A stretch of DNA of 64,000 bases from positions 686,001 through 750,000 of the forward strand of contig NC_013501.1 in assembly GCF_000024845.1 (NCBI RefSeq). Reading direction: 5' to 3'. Under the pieces are notes generated by a model, which was not told the origin of the DNA, did not search any database, and saw only the letters and a program-made list of their open reading frames with translations. A program made the translations under genes and the position numbers. Position 1 is the first letter of the stretch, and every line of letters starts with the position of its first letter. Shown here one piece after another: positions 33,129-41,498 of the stretch. This DNA comes from Rhodothermus marinus DSM 4252. Lineage in GTDB: Bacteria; Bacteroidota; Rhodothermia; Rhodothermales; Rhodothermaceae.

Positions 33129-34823
33129 ATGAAAGCATATATCGAAGAAGCCCTCCGCCAGGTATTGCGCACGATCGACGGCGTGCCGGAGGACTTCCGG
33201 CCGGAGCTGGAGAAGCCCAACAATCCCGAGCACGGCGACCTGGCCACGAACGCGGCCATGCAACTGGCCCGCTACCTGAAGCGGCCACCGCGCCAGATCG
33301 CCGAGGAGATCGCCGAGCGGCTCCGGGCGCTGCCGCTCGATCCGCGGCGCGTCGCTTCGGTCGAGGTGGCCGGACCCGGCTTCCTGAACTTCCGCTTCGC
33401 TCCGGACTACCTGGCCCAGGTGCTGGCCGACATCCTGGCCGCCGGCGAACGCTACGGCCGCAGCGATCTGGGACAGGGCCGGCCGGCCATCGTCGAGTAC
33501 GTCAGCGCCAATCCCACCGGACCGCTCACTGTGGGGCACGGCCGCAACGCCGTGCTGGGCGACACGATCGCCAACCTGCTCGACTGGATCGGCTACCGCG
33601 TCACGCGCGAGTACTACTACAACGATGCGGGCCGCCAGATGCGCGTGCTGGGCGAATCGGTGCGGGCCCGCTACCTGGCGCTTGTCGATCCAAACCTGCC
33701 CACCAAAAAGATCCAGGCGGCCGAAGGCGAATGGGTGGAGGTGCCCGAGCCCTTCCCCGAGGACGGCTACCTGGGCGACTACATCATCGACATCGCCCGC
33801 ATGCTCTACGAGCAGCACGGCGAGGCGCTCCGCGACGTGGAAGACATCACGCCGTTCAAGGAGGCTGCCGAGAAGGTCATCTTCGAAGACATCCGGCGGA
33901 CGCTCGCCCGCCTGGGCATTCACATGGACAGCTACTTCAACGAACACACGCTCTACGAGAACGGCAAAATCTGGGAGGTTGTCGAGGCGCTCCGCGCGAA
34001 AGGCTACATCTACGAAAAAGACGGCGCCGTGTGGTTCCGCACGAGTGCGCTGGGCAAAGATCAGGATACGGTGCTGGTCAAGCGCACGGGCGAGCCGACC
34101 TACCGCCTGCCCGACATCGCCTACCACATCACGAAGTTCGAGCGGGGCTTCGAGCGGATTGTGGATGTCTTCGGGGCCGACCACATCGCCACCTACCCGG
34201 ACGTGCTCCGGGCGCTCGAAGTGCTCGGCTACGACGTCAGCAAAGTCGATGTGGTGATCTATCAGTTCGTGACGCTGGTGCGGGGTGGCGAGCCCGTCAA
34301 GATGTCCACCCGGAAGGCCACCTACGTGACGCTCGACGAACTGATCGACGAAGTGGGCGAAGACGTCACGCGCTTTTTCTTCCTGATGCGCTCGCCCAAC
34401 ACGCACCTGGAGTTCGATCTGGATCTGGCCCGTGAGGCCAGCGAGAAGAACCCGGTCTTTTACCTGCAGTACGCGCACGCCCGCATCTGCTCGATCATGC
34501 GCAAGGCGGACGAGGTGGGGTTGAAGGAAAGCCCGAACCCGGATCTGACATTGTTGCAGCACGAGGCCGAGCAGGCCCTGATCAAAGAGCTGATGCGCTT
34601 TCCGGAAGTGATTCAGGAGGCGGCGCAGACCTACGAGCCGCACCGCGTGGCCAACTACCTGCGCGAGGTGGCCGTGGCCTTCACGAAGTTCTATGACCAC
34701 TGTCGCATCATCGGCGAGCCCGAGCCGCTGGCGCAGGCCCGGCTGGCGCTGGCGCGGGCGGCCCGACTGGTGCTGGCCAACGGCCTGCGCGTGCTGGGCA
34801 TTTCCGCACCGGAACGGATGTGA
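33129..34823 (+). CDS. argS: Arginyl-tRNA synthetase
   Basis: About 564 aa, class I. The N-terminal Add1 domain (about residues 1-95) is followed by the HIGH-type motif in ANPTGPLTVGHGRNAVLGD. Then come REYYYNDAGRQMRVL, the KMSKS-equivalent VKMSTRKATYVTLDELI and a DALR anticodon-binding domain from about residue 440 to the end. It charges tRNA-Arg without proofreading. It lies 63 bp behind rodA and 2 bp before the prephenate dehydratase gene, which suggests a common transcript of otherwise unrelated functions. Confidence 0.97.
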   Translation: MKAYIEEALRQVLRTIDGVPEDFRPELEKPNNPEHGDLATNAAMQLARYLKRPPRQIAEEIAERLRALPLDPRRVASVEVAGPGFLNFRFAPDYLAQVLADILAAGERYGRSDLGQGRPAIVEYVSANPTGPLTVGHGRNAVLGDTIANLLDWIGYRVTREYYYNDAGRQMRVLGESVRARYLALVDPNLPTKKIQAAEGEWVEVPEPFPEDGYLGDYIIDIARMLYEQHGEALRDVEDITPFKEAAEKVIFEDIRRTLARLGIHMDSYFNEHTLYENGKIWEVVEALRAKGYIYEKDGAVWFRTSALGKDQDTVLVKRTGEPTYRLPDIAYHITKFERGFERIVDVFGADHIATYPDVLRALEVLGYDVSKVDVVIYQFVTLVRGGEPVKMSTRKATYVTLDELIDEVGEDVTRFFFLMRSPNTHLEFDLDLAREASEKNPVFYLQYAHARICSIMRKADEVGLKESPNPDLTLLQHEAEQALIKELMRFPEVIQEAAQTYEPHRVANYLREVAVAFTKFYDHCRIIGEPEPLAQARLALARAARLVLANGLRVLGISAPERM

Positions 34824-34825
34824 CC

Positions 34826-35683
34826 ATGGCCGAGAAGTACACGGTGGCCTTTCAGGGCGAGCTGGGCGCCTTCAGCGAGGAGGCGATTCTGGCCTACTTC
34901 GGCGCAGAACAGGCCGAGCCGGTGCCGCTGCCCGAGTTCGAGTTGGTCTTCGAAGCGCTCGAAAGTGGTCAGGTGGATCGGGCCATGATTCCGATCGAAA
35001 ACTCGCTGTTCGGCAGCGTGCACGTCAACTACGACCTGCTGCGTGCCCACGCGGTAAGCATCATCGGCGAGCTGGAGCTACGGATCCGGCACCATCTGCT
35101 GGGGCTTCCCGGCGGTCGTATCGAGCAGATCCGCCACGTCTATTCGCATCCGCAGGCGCTCGGGCAGTGCCGGACCTACCTGCGCACGCACCTGCAGCAC
35201 GCCGAAGCCATTCCGGCCTACGACACGGCCGGTGCCGCCCGTATGGTGGCCGAAATGGGCGATCCGGCGGCGGCCGCCATCGCCGGCATCCGCGCGGCCG
35301 CCAAGTACGGGCTGGAGGTGCTGGCTTCCGGGATCGAAAGCCACCCGCAGAACTACACGCGCTTTCTGGTGCTGGCCCGCCCTGAGGTCACGCCGCCCGA
35401 GGGACCGCCGGGAACGATGAAAACGTCGATCGTGTTTGCCCTGCGCGAGAACGTTCCCGGCGCCCTTTTCAAAAGCCTGGCCGTGTTTGCCCTGCGCGAC
35501 CTGGACCTGTACAAGATCGAAAGCCGTCCGCTGGTAGGCGTGCCGGGCAGCTACCTGTTTTATCTGGATGTGGCAGGCTCCGTGCACGAGGAGGCCGTGC
35601 AGCGGGCGATGGACCATCTGGCCGAGGTGGCGGCGTTCGTGCGGGTGCTGGGTTCATATCCGCGCGGCCGACGCGTCGACTGA
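34826..35683 (+). CDS. pheA: Prephenate dehydratase
   Basis: About 285 aa with a periplasmic-binding-like PDT domain (about residues 4-185) and a C-terminal ACT domain (about 200-275). PDT signatures: VAFQGELGAFSEEAILAYF, AMIPIENSLFGSVHVNYDLL and IYSHPQALGQC-like VYSHPQALGQC; the catalytic Thr region is NYTRFLVLAR. The ACT domain has ENVPGALFKSLAVFALRDLDLYKIESRP, the phenylalanine-binding ESRP. It converts prephenate to phenylpyruvate in phenylalanine synthesis, with feedback by Phe. There is no chorismate mutase fusion. I start at ATG 34826; a GTG at 34820 is possible. Confidence 0.95.
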   Translation: MAEKYTVAFQGELGAFSEEAILAYFGAEQAEPVPLPEFELVFEALESGQVDRAMIPIENSLFGSVHVNYDLLRAHAVSIIGELELRIRHHLLGLPGGRIEQIRHVYSHPQALGQCRTYLRTHLQHAEAIPAYDTAGAARMVAEMGDPAAAAIAGIRAAAKYGLEVLASGIESHPQNYTRFLVLARPEVTPPEGPPGTMKTSIVFALRENVPGALFKSLAVFALRDLDLYKIESRPLVGVPGSYLFYLDVAGSVHEEAVQRAMDHLAEVAAFVRVLGSYPRGRRVD

Positions 35684-35691
35684 GCGAAACC

Positions 35692-36573
35692 ATGTCGCTG
35701 ACTTACAGCATCCGGGAGGGACTGGCCGGCCTGCGCCGGGCCCGTTTTGCCACGGTGGCCGCCACAAGCGCCATGACCGTGGCGCTCGTGCTGATCGGCG
35801 TGTTCGCGGCCGTGGGCTACCACGCCCATCAGGTGACGAACTGGCTCCGCCAGCGCGTGGGGGAGATCGAGATTTTTCTGGAAGACGACGTGGACGAAAA
35901 CGTCGCCCGGGCGCTGTATGCCCGCGTACAGGCCATTCCCGGCGTGGCCGAAGCCCGCTACATCTCGCGTGAGGAGGCCCGGCAGATCTTTCTGGAGGAG
36001 TTCGGCCGAGAAGGGGAGGTGTTTCTGGACGAGCCCTTTCTGCCCGCCTCGATCCGGGTGCGCTTCGAACCGTCAATGGCCGCGCCCGACACCCTGGCCC
36101 GCATGGTCCGTTGGCTCTCGACCTGGAATCACGTCGACGAAGTGGTCTTCAACCAGCCGCTGCTGGTGAAGGTGCAGCAGAACCTCCGACTGATCACGCT
36201 GATCGGACTGGCGCTGGGGCTGCTGGTAGTGCTGGCCGCCGTCTTTCTGGTGGCCAACACGATCCGGCTGACGGTCTATGCGCGGCGGCTGCTCATCCGC
36301 ACGATGAAACTGGTGGGCGCCACCGACAGCTTCATCCGCCGACCTTTCGTGGTCGAGGGCATGGCGCAGGGGCTCATCGCGGGGCTGCTGGCGGCCGGCA
36401 TCGTGGCGCTGGGCTACCAGATGGTGGCGGGTTACCTGCCCCAGCTTGAAGGCAGCCAGGGGTTGTTTCTGCTCGGACTGCTCGGCGGCATTGTGCTGGC
36501 CGGCGTCGTGCTGGGCTGGCTCGGCGCCGCCTGGGCCGCCCGCCGCTTCATCCGGCAGGTCCCGCTGCACTGA
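35692..36573 (+). CDS. ftsX: Cell division permease-like protein FtsX
   Basis: About 293 aa with the FtsX layout: a cytoplasmic N-terminus, membrane helix 1 (about residues 22-45), and a periplasmic extracellular-loop domain (IEIFLEDDVDENVARALYARVQ...AEARYISREEA). Three C-terminal helices follow (LIGLALGLLVVLAAVFLVANTIRLTVYARR, then GMAQGLIAGLLAAGIVALGY). With FtsE it forms an ABC-like complex that activates septal peptidoglycan hydrolases. ftsE is not adjacent, as is common in this phylum. It is 8 bp behind pheA and ends the operon. Confidence 0.93.
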   Translation: MSLTYSIREGLAGLRRARFATVAATSAMTVALVLIGVFAAVGYHAHQVTNWLRQRVGEIEIFLEDDVDENVARALYARVQAIPGVAEARYISREEARQIFLEEFGREGEVFLDEPFLPASIRVRFEPSMAAPDTLARMVRWLSTWNHVDEVVFNQPLLVKVQQNLRLITLIGLALGLLVVLAAVFLVANTIRLTVYARRLLIRTMKLVGATDSFIRRPFVVEGMAQGLIAGLLAAGIVALGYQMVAGYLPQLEGSQGLFLLGLLGGIVLAGVVLGWLGAAWAARRFIRQVPLH

Positions 36574-36576
36574 AGC

Positions 36577-36723
36577 TCAGTGCGGCCGCGAAAAGTGGCG
36601 GTAAAGCCCTACGGCCACCAGAAACGAAACGAGCAGCACGGCCGCCGGAATGACAATGCCCCAGATGGTCAGCTCGCGTCCGGCTGGCGGCTGTTGTTGC
36701 AGCAGAAGCAGCAGTTCATCCAT
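36577..36723 (-). CDS. 48-aa single-pass membrane protein, last gene of the symporter operon
   Basis: A 48-aa protein with one hydrophobic helix (about residues 18-40, LTIWGIVIPAAVLLVSFLVAVGLY) between a short Leu/Gln-rich N-terminus and a basic tail RHFSRPH. Its ATG (36723) lies 7 bases inside the end of the preceding small gene (shared ATGGATGA), a strong sign of real coupled translation. It is convergent with ftsX, 3 bp away. It may be a small accessory subunit of the symporter; this is inference from position. Confidence 0.65.
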   Translation of the reverse strand: MDELLLLLQQQPPAGRELTIWGIVIPAAVLLVSFLVAVGLYRHFSRPH

Positions 36724-36862
36724 GGCGAGGGGTGTCGTCGGTGGAAGATTCCTTCGGTTGCCGGTGATGGCGACGGTAGGCGCGCCAGGCCAGCAGCAGA
36801 CCCAGGAGCGATGCCGCGTAGGCGATCGTCATCCCGATGGCGGTAGCCAGTCCCTGATCCAT
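36716..36862 (-). CDS. 48-aa single-pass membrane protein in the symporter operon
   Basis: A 48-aa protein (MDQGLATAIGMTIAYAASLL...) with one membrane helix (about residues 6-26) and a hydrophilic, basic then acidic tail (RAYRRHHRQPKESSTDD). The start lies one base after the stop of the 96-aa gene, and the end overlaps the next start by 7 bp. Being packed in a chain of tightly spaced frames on one strand supports a real gene. I recognise no family. Confidence 0.65.
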   Translation of the reverse strand: MDQGLATAIGMTIAYAASLLGLLLAWRAYRRHHRQPKESSTDDTPRHG

Positions 36863-36863
36863 T

Positions 36864-37154
36864 TCAGACCTCCCAGCGGACGGTTTTTTCCAGTTGCTGC
36901 AGGTATTCCTTCTGCCTGCGCTCGTACTCCTCGGAGATCGCTTTCAGTTTCGGATCGATGATCCAGTGCAACAGGGCCGTCAGCACGATCCCGATCCCCA
37001 GCGTGACGAATCCTTCCCAGCGCAGGAGCAGGCTCAGGGCCACGCCCAGCGTGAGCGCCACGTAGGCCAGCGGCGAGATGATGATCGCCAGCACGTCTTC
37101 TTTTGTCCACTCGTCGGCCTCGGCGGCCGTCCAATTGCGTCGAATCCAGCCCAT
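36864..37154 (-). CDS. 96-aa two-helix membrane protein behind the symporter
   Basis: A 96-aa protein with an N-terminal amphipathic part (WIRRNWTAAEADEWTKEDV). Two membrane helices (about residues 23-43 and 48-65) and a charged C-terminal helix (KAISEEYERRQKEYLQQLEKT) follow. The shape is reminiscent of the small partner proteins of sodium:solute symporters (DUF485, DUF4212), but I cannot confirm membership. It starts 4 bp after the symporter stop on the same strand, and two still smaller membrane proteins follow it. Confidence 0.75.
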   Translation of the reverse strand: MGWIRRNWTAAEADEWTKEDVLAIIISPLAYVALTLGVALSLLLRWEGFVTLGIGIVLTALLHWIIDPKLKAISEEYERRQKEYLQQLEKTVRWEV

Positions 37155-37158
37155 GATC

Positions 37159-38775
37159 TCAGGAGGGTCTGGTCTGATTCGGATCGACGAAAGCCGGTTG
37201 GCCCTTCGGCGTGAGCAACCCGCGGCGCTCGGCCTCCCGGCGCACGGGGCCCCACCAGCCGATCGGTCGGGCCATCACGTAGTATTTTACCAGATGGTCC
37301 ATGTCTTCCGGCGGCGTCAGCAGCGTCACCGGAATGTACACGAGCGCGCCCAGCACCATCAGCAGCCAGAACTGCTCGTAGTCGGCCAGCGGCGGTAAAA
37401 TACCGAAGGCCGGCAGCACCCACACGACAAGCCAGCTGAAGCCCAAATTGGCGATCCAGGCCGAAAGATAGCCCCAGGCATTGAAGCGCCACCAGACCAC
37501 CTGCAGGATGTTGGGCAGCCACACGCCCGCGGCCATGATCCACAGCGCAAAGATCAGCCACGAAGTGATCTCTTCCATCATCAGCCCGTAGACGAGCGAG
37601 CCGATGAGCAGAATCAACGTGGCGATGCGGCCCACCCACACCAGCTCGCGCTCGGAAGCGTGCGGTTTGACGTAGTGCTGGTAAATGTCGCGCGTGGCGT
37701 AGAGCGCGCCCAGGTTCAGGTGCGTGGAGATCGTCGAAAGATGAATGGCCACGATGGCGGCAAAGAAAAAGCCCATCAGGCCGGCCGGTAGAAAGTCGAA
37801 GCCCAGCCGGAACCAGCCCAGCTCGTACTCGGCCGTGTTTTCGATGTCCGGAAACATCACATAGAACGCCAGGATGGCGACGGCCCAGAGCGCGTTGCGC
37901 ATGAGCACCAGCGCGCTGCCCCACCAGATGCTGTAGCTGGCGTCGCGTACGGTGCGCGCCGACTGAATGCGCTGGGCTTCGGCGAACCAGTCGATCGTCG
38001 TGCCCATGCCGAAACCGCCCAGCAGCGCGATGAACAGCATGGTCAGAAACCAGGCCACGGGAAAGTCGCCCGTAAACCAGCCCGTGAAGGCGAACGGGTC
38101 GAGCCGGTGCGCCTCGCCCATCTCGGTGAGCTTCTGCACGATGGCCGACGGTCCCCCCGCCTCGGCGATGCCCCAGATCGAGACGAGCACGATCACGAAA
38201 AACGCGATGATGCCCTGCTGGAAGTCCGCCACTACCACGCCCCAGTAACCGGCCGCCAGCACGTAGATGGCACAGGCGCCCGAAAAGACGACCAGCCCCA
38301 CCCAGGGCGCCCAGCCGAACAGAAAATTGCAGATCTTCCCCATCGCGATGCCCACCCAGCCCAGGATGAACATGTTCATGAAGACCTGCCAGCCGGCCAT
38401 CCAGCCGCGGATCAGCTCGGCGCCCAGTCCGCCGAAGCGCAGCACGCTCCACTCGGCCTGCGTGTAGGCGAGCGAGCGCCGGAAGATCCGCGTAGAGACG
38501 AACGCGCTGATGGCGCACCAGGCCGAAAAGAACGTGTACCAGATGCCGGCCAGACCGTAGCGATAGATGACGCCCGTCACCCACATGGGCGTGTCGGTGG
38601 CCGTGTGCGTGGCATAGACCGAGGCGGCCGGCAACCACCAGGGCAGACCGCGCCCGGCCAGAAAGAAGTCCGACTGGGAACGCTTGCCCAGCCGGTAGAA
38701 GAAAAACCCGCTGCCGATCATCAGCAGCAGGTACAGCGCCACCCACAGCCAGTCGATCCAGGTAAAGACAACCAT
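37159..38775 (-). CDS. Sodium:solute symporter (SSS family)
   Basis: About 538 aa with about 12-13 membrane helices of the LeuT-type SSS fold. Motifs are YRLGKRSQSDFFLAGRGLPWWLPAASVYATHTATDTPMW near the N-terminus, which carries the Na2-site region. Further in are GFGMGTTIDWFAEAQR, and AAIVAIHLSTISTHLNLGALYATRDIYQ, the conserved helix before the cytoplasmic loop. The substrate cannot be read from the sequence (sugar, amino acid or carboxylate). It opens a four-gene unit with three small membrane proteins. A sigma-70-like promoter lies at 38817-38845. Confidence 0.92.
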   Translation of the reverse strand: MVVFTWIDWLWVALYLLLMIGSGFFFYRLGKRSQSDFFLAGRGLPWWLPAASVYATHTATDTPMWVTGVIYRYGLAGIWYTFFSAWCAISAFVSTRIFRRSLAYTQAEWSVLRFGGLGAELIRGWMAGWQVFMNMFILGWVGIAMGKICNFLFGWAPWVGLVVFSGACAIYVLAAGYWGVVVADFQQGIIAFFVIVLVSIWGIAEAGGPSAIVQKLTEMGEAHRLDPFAFTGWFTGDFPVAWFLTMLFIALLGGFGMGTTIDWFAEAQRIQSARTVRDASYSIWWGSALVLMRNALWAVAILAFYVMFPDIENTAEYELGWFRLGFDFLPAGLMGFFFAAIVAIHLSTISTHLNLGALYATRDIYQHYVKPHASERELVWVGRIATLILLIGSLVYGLMMEEITSWLIFALWIMAAGVWLPNILQVVWWRFNAWGYLSAWIANLGFSWLVVWVLPAFGILPPLADYEQFWLLMVLGALVYIPVTLLTPPEDMDHLVKYYVMARPIGWWGPVRREAERRGLLTPKGQPAFVDPNQTRPS

Positions 38776-38816
38776 CCGTACAGCCGCTGAATATTGATGG
38801 TGTGAAGGTGGATTGA

Positions 38817-38845
38817 ATGCTAAAACATATGGATGAAATTGTCAA
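38817..38845 (-). promoter_or_regulatory. Sigma-70-like promoter of the symporter operon
   Basis: On the minus strand TTGACA (38845-38840) and TAGCAT (38822-38817) are 17 bp apart, a near-consensus arrangement in an AT-rich patch of an otherwise GC-rich region. The start point would be near 38810, giving a leader of about 35 bases before ATG 38775. Confidence 0.6.
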
Positions 38846-38975
38846 TGCAAAAATGAACCAGGGGCATTGTCTCGCTGCCGGCCGCAGCCTATCTTGCCAC
38901 AGCGTCGTATCGGTCGGGGGCAAATCGCAGGGCGATCCATGGTGATCGCCTGAAACGTGCGGGGCGGCATGCCGT

Positions 38976-39140
38976 CTGATATGGGATCGATGGTTTACCG
39001 GTGCATGATGGCGCACCCCTGTGCACCGGACATAATCCGGTACGATGGGCGGACACTGTGGTCCGCCCCTACGGGACAGGGAAAACGTCAATAATCTGGT
39101 AGGGGCGCACCGCCGTGTGCGCCCGTGCTTTCTCACATGC
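38976..39140 (+). repeat. Dispersed three-hairpin repeat, copy C
   Basis: This 165-bp copy is nearly identical to 6244-6411. It starts CTGATATGGGATCGATG and ends CTTTCTCACATGC, with hairpins CCGGTGCA...TGCACCGG, GGGCGGAC...GTCCGCCC and GGGCGCAC...GTGCGCCC, all intact. Like copy A it lies immediately upstream of a gene for an exported protein and in the same orientation as that gene. It therefore forms the leader or contains the promoter region of the lipoprotein gene at 39179. Confidence 0.85.
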
Positions 39141-39178
39141 TTCATGCTTCCATCGAAGCGAAACCGGCAACGACAGCA

Positions 39179-40090
39179 ATGCGCATGCGCAAGGCGCGTT
39201 TACTTTTCTGCATACAGGCGGTCCTGCTCGTGCTGCTGCTGGGACTCGGGGCCTGCCGACAATCGCCCGGAGTAGGCCAGACGGAAGAAGGCACGTTGCT
39301 GCCCGGTGCGGTCGAGGCGTCCGACACGCTGCACCGTGGCGTCCTGCTGGTCGGGCGCACGCTGGTGCTGGAAGGACTGAGCGGCCGCGTGTCGCTGCAG
39401 GGCGCCGACGTGGACGTGGCACGCCTGGCGTTCGTCCGGGTAGGACGCGGCGCCGATGCAGCGGCCGCCCGTCGGACGTTGCGCGACATCCAGCTCCGCG
39501 AAGAAGGTACGGCGGGGAGTTTCCGGTATCGCATGGAAGCCCGGCAGGCGGCGCTGGCACAGGTGCACGTGGAGGGCACCGTCCCGCGCAATGCGCGCCT
39601 GGTCATCACGCGTGCGGGCGGCGACGTGGACCTGACGCACATCGAAGGACCGATCCGGGTGCAGCTGGCCGCGGGTGAGGTGCACGTCCGCGAGGCCGCC
39701 GACAGCCTGGAGATCCGGCTCCAGAACGGCGCGGCCTCGGTGCATTTCCGGCGTCTGCCGACCGATGCCGTCGTGACGATCCAGACGGAAAACGGTGACC
39801 TGTGGCTGACGCTTCCGCCGGAAGCCGACGCGCAGCTTCAGGCCGAGACCGCAGCCGGTGAGGTGCGCGTCGAGGGCCTGACCTTTACCGAGCGCAGCCT
39901 GCAGCCCCGGGAGGCGGCCGGCGCCCGTTTCGTCGGAAAGCTCGGGCAGGGGCGCGCCCGCATCATGCTCCGTACCGCACACGGCGACATCGTGCTTCGC
40001 AGCGGCGGCCCGAACGGTATGATCCCACCCGACACGCTGCTGCGGCCGCTGCCGCCGGATACGATGCTTCAGGGACCGGGCGTCCCGTAG
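39179..40090 (+). CDS. Lipoprotein with DUF4097-like beta-strand repeats
   Basis: About 303 aa. A lipoprotein signal (LLFCIQAVLLVLLLGLGACRQ) is followed by a repetitive beta-rich region in which Gly-x-Val/Leu patterns recur. Examples are RGVLLVGRTLVLEGLSGRVSLQG, GGDVDLTHIEGPIRVQLAAGEVHV, NGDLWLTLP and HGDIVLRSG. This resembles the DUF4097 putative adhesin type of right-handed beta solenoid. I start at ATG 39179; upstream in-frame starts (39125, 39137) lie within or at the edge of the repeat element. The end overlaps the convergent hemolysin III gene by 22 bp. Function is unknown; cell-surface location is likely. Confidence 0.75.
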   Translation: MRMRKARLLFCIQAVLLVLLLGLGACRQSPGVGQTEEGTLLPGAVEASDTLHRGVLLVGRTLVLEGLSGRVSLQGADVDVARLAFVRVGRGADAAAARRTLRDIQLREEGTAGSFRYRMEARQAALAQVHVEGTVPRNARLVITRAGGDVDLTHIEGPIRVQLAAGEVHVREAADSLEIRLQNGAASVHFRRLPTDAVVTIQTENGDLWLTLPPEADAQLQAETAAGEVRVEGLTFTERSLQPREAAGARFVGKLGQGRARIMLRTAHGDIVLRSGGPNGMIPPDTLLRPLPPDTMLQGPGVP

Positions 40091-40686
40091 CGCAACACCG
40101 CTGCGTAGTGAAAGGCGCTGCCCGCCAGCACGAACAGGTGCCAGATCGCATGGTGGAAGGGCAGACGCTCCCAGCGGTAGAACAGCACGCCGCCCGTGTA
40201 GGCCAGGCCGCCTGCCACGATCAGCACCAGCGCTCCTGTGGGCAGATGGCGCCACAGGACCGGCAACATCAGCACGGCCAGCCAGCCGGTGGCGACGTAG
40301 AGCGCCGTGGAGAGCCGGGGAAAACGTCCGGTAAAGAGCCCCTCGAACACCATCCCGGCCAGCGCCACGCTCCAGATCACCCCGAGCAGCACCACCCGCC
40401 AGGGCGGTGGCACGTAGGCTACCAGAAACGGCGTGTAGGTGCCGGCGATGAGCAGGTAGATCGCCACGTGATCGACGACGCGCAGCCGCCGCTTGCAGCC
40501 CGGCCGGCGCACGCTGTGGTAGAGCGTGGAAGCCAGATACAGGACGATCAGGCTGAGGCCAAAGATCAGACAGGCGATTCGTTGCTCCGTCGTGCCGTCG
40601 CGACCCGAGAGCCAGAGCCAGCCGGTTCCGACCAGACTCAGCAGCACGCCGAGGCCGTGCGTCAACGCATTGGCGCGTTCTTCCAT
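40069..40686 (-). CDS. Hemolysin III family membrane protein
   Basis: About 205 aa with seven membrane helices and the PAQR/HlyIII motifs: NALTHGLGVLLSLVG near the start, LYLASTLYHSV, VVDHVAIYLLIAGTYTPF and HHAIWHLFVLAGSAFHYAAVL near the end. The His and Asp residues in these motifs form a metal site in the wider PAQR family. The name comes from a cytolysin homologue; physiological function is uncertain. It is transcribed divergently from the FKBP gene. Confidence 0.9.
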   Translation of the reverse strand: MEERANALTHGLGVLLSLVGTGWLWLSGRDGTTEQRIACLIFGLSLIVLYLASTLYHSVRRPGCKRRLRVVDHVAIYLLIAGTYTPFLVAYVPPPWRVVLLGVIWSVALAGMVFEGLFTGRFPRLSTALYVATGWLAVLMLPVLWRHLPTGALVLIVAGGLAYTGGVLFYRWERLPFHHAIWHLFVLAGSAFHYAAVLRYGTPGP

Positions 40687-40903
40687 TTGAAGGGTTCGTT
40701 TCTTCGTTTCGTTGAGACAGTGTCGGAGAAAACGAGCGCGTGGGTCCGCCGGTCCATAAAAAAGAGCGGATGCGGCGCCTCTGGCAACGCGCTACCCGGC
40801 CAGGTCCAGAAAGAAAATGTAAAAGGGCGGCGAACTTTTTGCGTGGCAACCCGTTGAGCAAGAAAAGTATCCAACAACCACACGCAAATCAGGAGCGTAC
40901 ACC

Positions 40904-41332
40904 GTGGCACAGGCAAAAGCAGGCGACCACGTCAAGGTCCACTACACCGGTCGCCTTCAGGACGGCACCATCTTCGATTCGTCTCGGGATCGCGAGCCGC
41001 TCGAATTCACGCTGGGCGAAGGGGAAGTCATTCCCGGCTTCGAGCAGGCGGTCATGGGCATGGAGCCCGGCGAAACCAGAACGGTCACCATCACGGCGGA
41101 GGAAGCCTACGGCCCCCGGCGCGACGATCTGCTCATCGAGGTCGGACGCGACCAGGTAGCGTCCGGACTGGAGCTGGCCGTCGGACAGCAACTGCAGCTC
41201 CGGCTGCAGGACGGCCGGATCATCCCGGTAACCGTGGCAGCCCTGACCGAGGAGACCGTGACGATCGACGCCAACCATCCGCTGGCCGGCGAAGACCTGA
41301 CCTTCGAAATCGAGCTGGTCGCCATCGACTGA
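40904..41332 (+). CDS. FKBP-type peptidyl-prolyl isomerase (SlyD-like)
   Basis: About 142 aa, starting at GTG 40904. The FKBP core (VKVHYTGRLQDGTIFDSSRDREPLEFTLG and VIPGFEQAVMGMEPGE) is interrupted by the insert-in-flap domain (about residues 68-118) typical of SlyD proteins (EEAYGPRRDDLLIEV...). It resumes with NHPLAGEDLTFEIELV. The protein acts as prolyl isomerase and chaperone in the cytoplasm. There is no His-rich metal tail, so a nickel role is unlikely. GGAG 6-9 bases upstream supports the start. A terminator follows at 41356. Confidence 0.93.
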   Translation: MAQAKAGDHVKVHYTGRLQDGTIFDSSRDREPLEFTLGEGEVIPGFEQAVMGMEPGETRTVTITAEEAYGPRRDDLLIEVGRDQVASGLELAVGQQLQLRLQDGRIIPVTVAALTEETVTIDANHPLAGEDLTFEIELVAID

Positions 41333-41355
41333 CCCGCGTTGGACATCGACACCAG

Positions 41356-41382
41356 GCCGCTCCTTCCGGGGCGGCTTTTTTT
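41356..41382 (+). terminator. Terminator after the FKBP gene
   Basis: GCCGCTCC (41356-41363) pairs with GGGGCGGC (41368-41375) around TTCC, one pair being a G-U wobble, and is followed by seven T (41376-41382). It is a textbook intrinsic terminator 24 bp behind the stop codon. Confidence 0.92.
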
Positions 41383-41465
41383 GTTTGGCCCGGATGGGCC
41401 CTGTTCAACAGAACCCATGCAATTTTCACAATGCCCCGGCACTTCCGGCGTCGAAAGTGTGTTAA

Positions 41466-41482
41466 TTTAGACAGCGTCTAAA
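41466..41482. promoter_or_regulatory. 17-bp palindromic operator upstream of the small unknown gene
   Basis: TTTAGAC-AGC-GTCTAAA is a perfect 7-3-7 palindrome 16 bp before the ATG at 41499. A -10-like TAAAAT (41479-41484) overlaps its right arm, so a bound protein would block RNA polymerase. The symmetry and AT-rich ends suit a dimeric repressor, for example of the DtxR/MntR type, but I cannot identify it. It is the only such site I noticed in the window. Confidence 0.55.
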
Positions 41483-41498
41483 ATAGCCGGTGGGTTGC

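Noticed and set aside
31710-34700. A 996-codon open frame on the minus strand opposite rodA and argS (and others of 500-720 codons at 46900-49062, 49935-51833 and 22662-24533)
   Set aside because: They are mirror frames of strongly supported genes in GC-rich DNA; the translations are low-complexity (His, Gln, Arg, Gly-rich) with no family resemblance.
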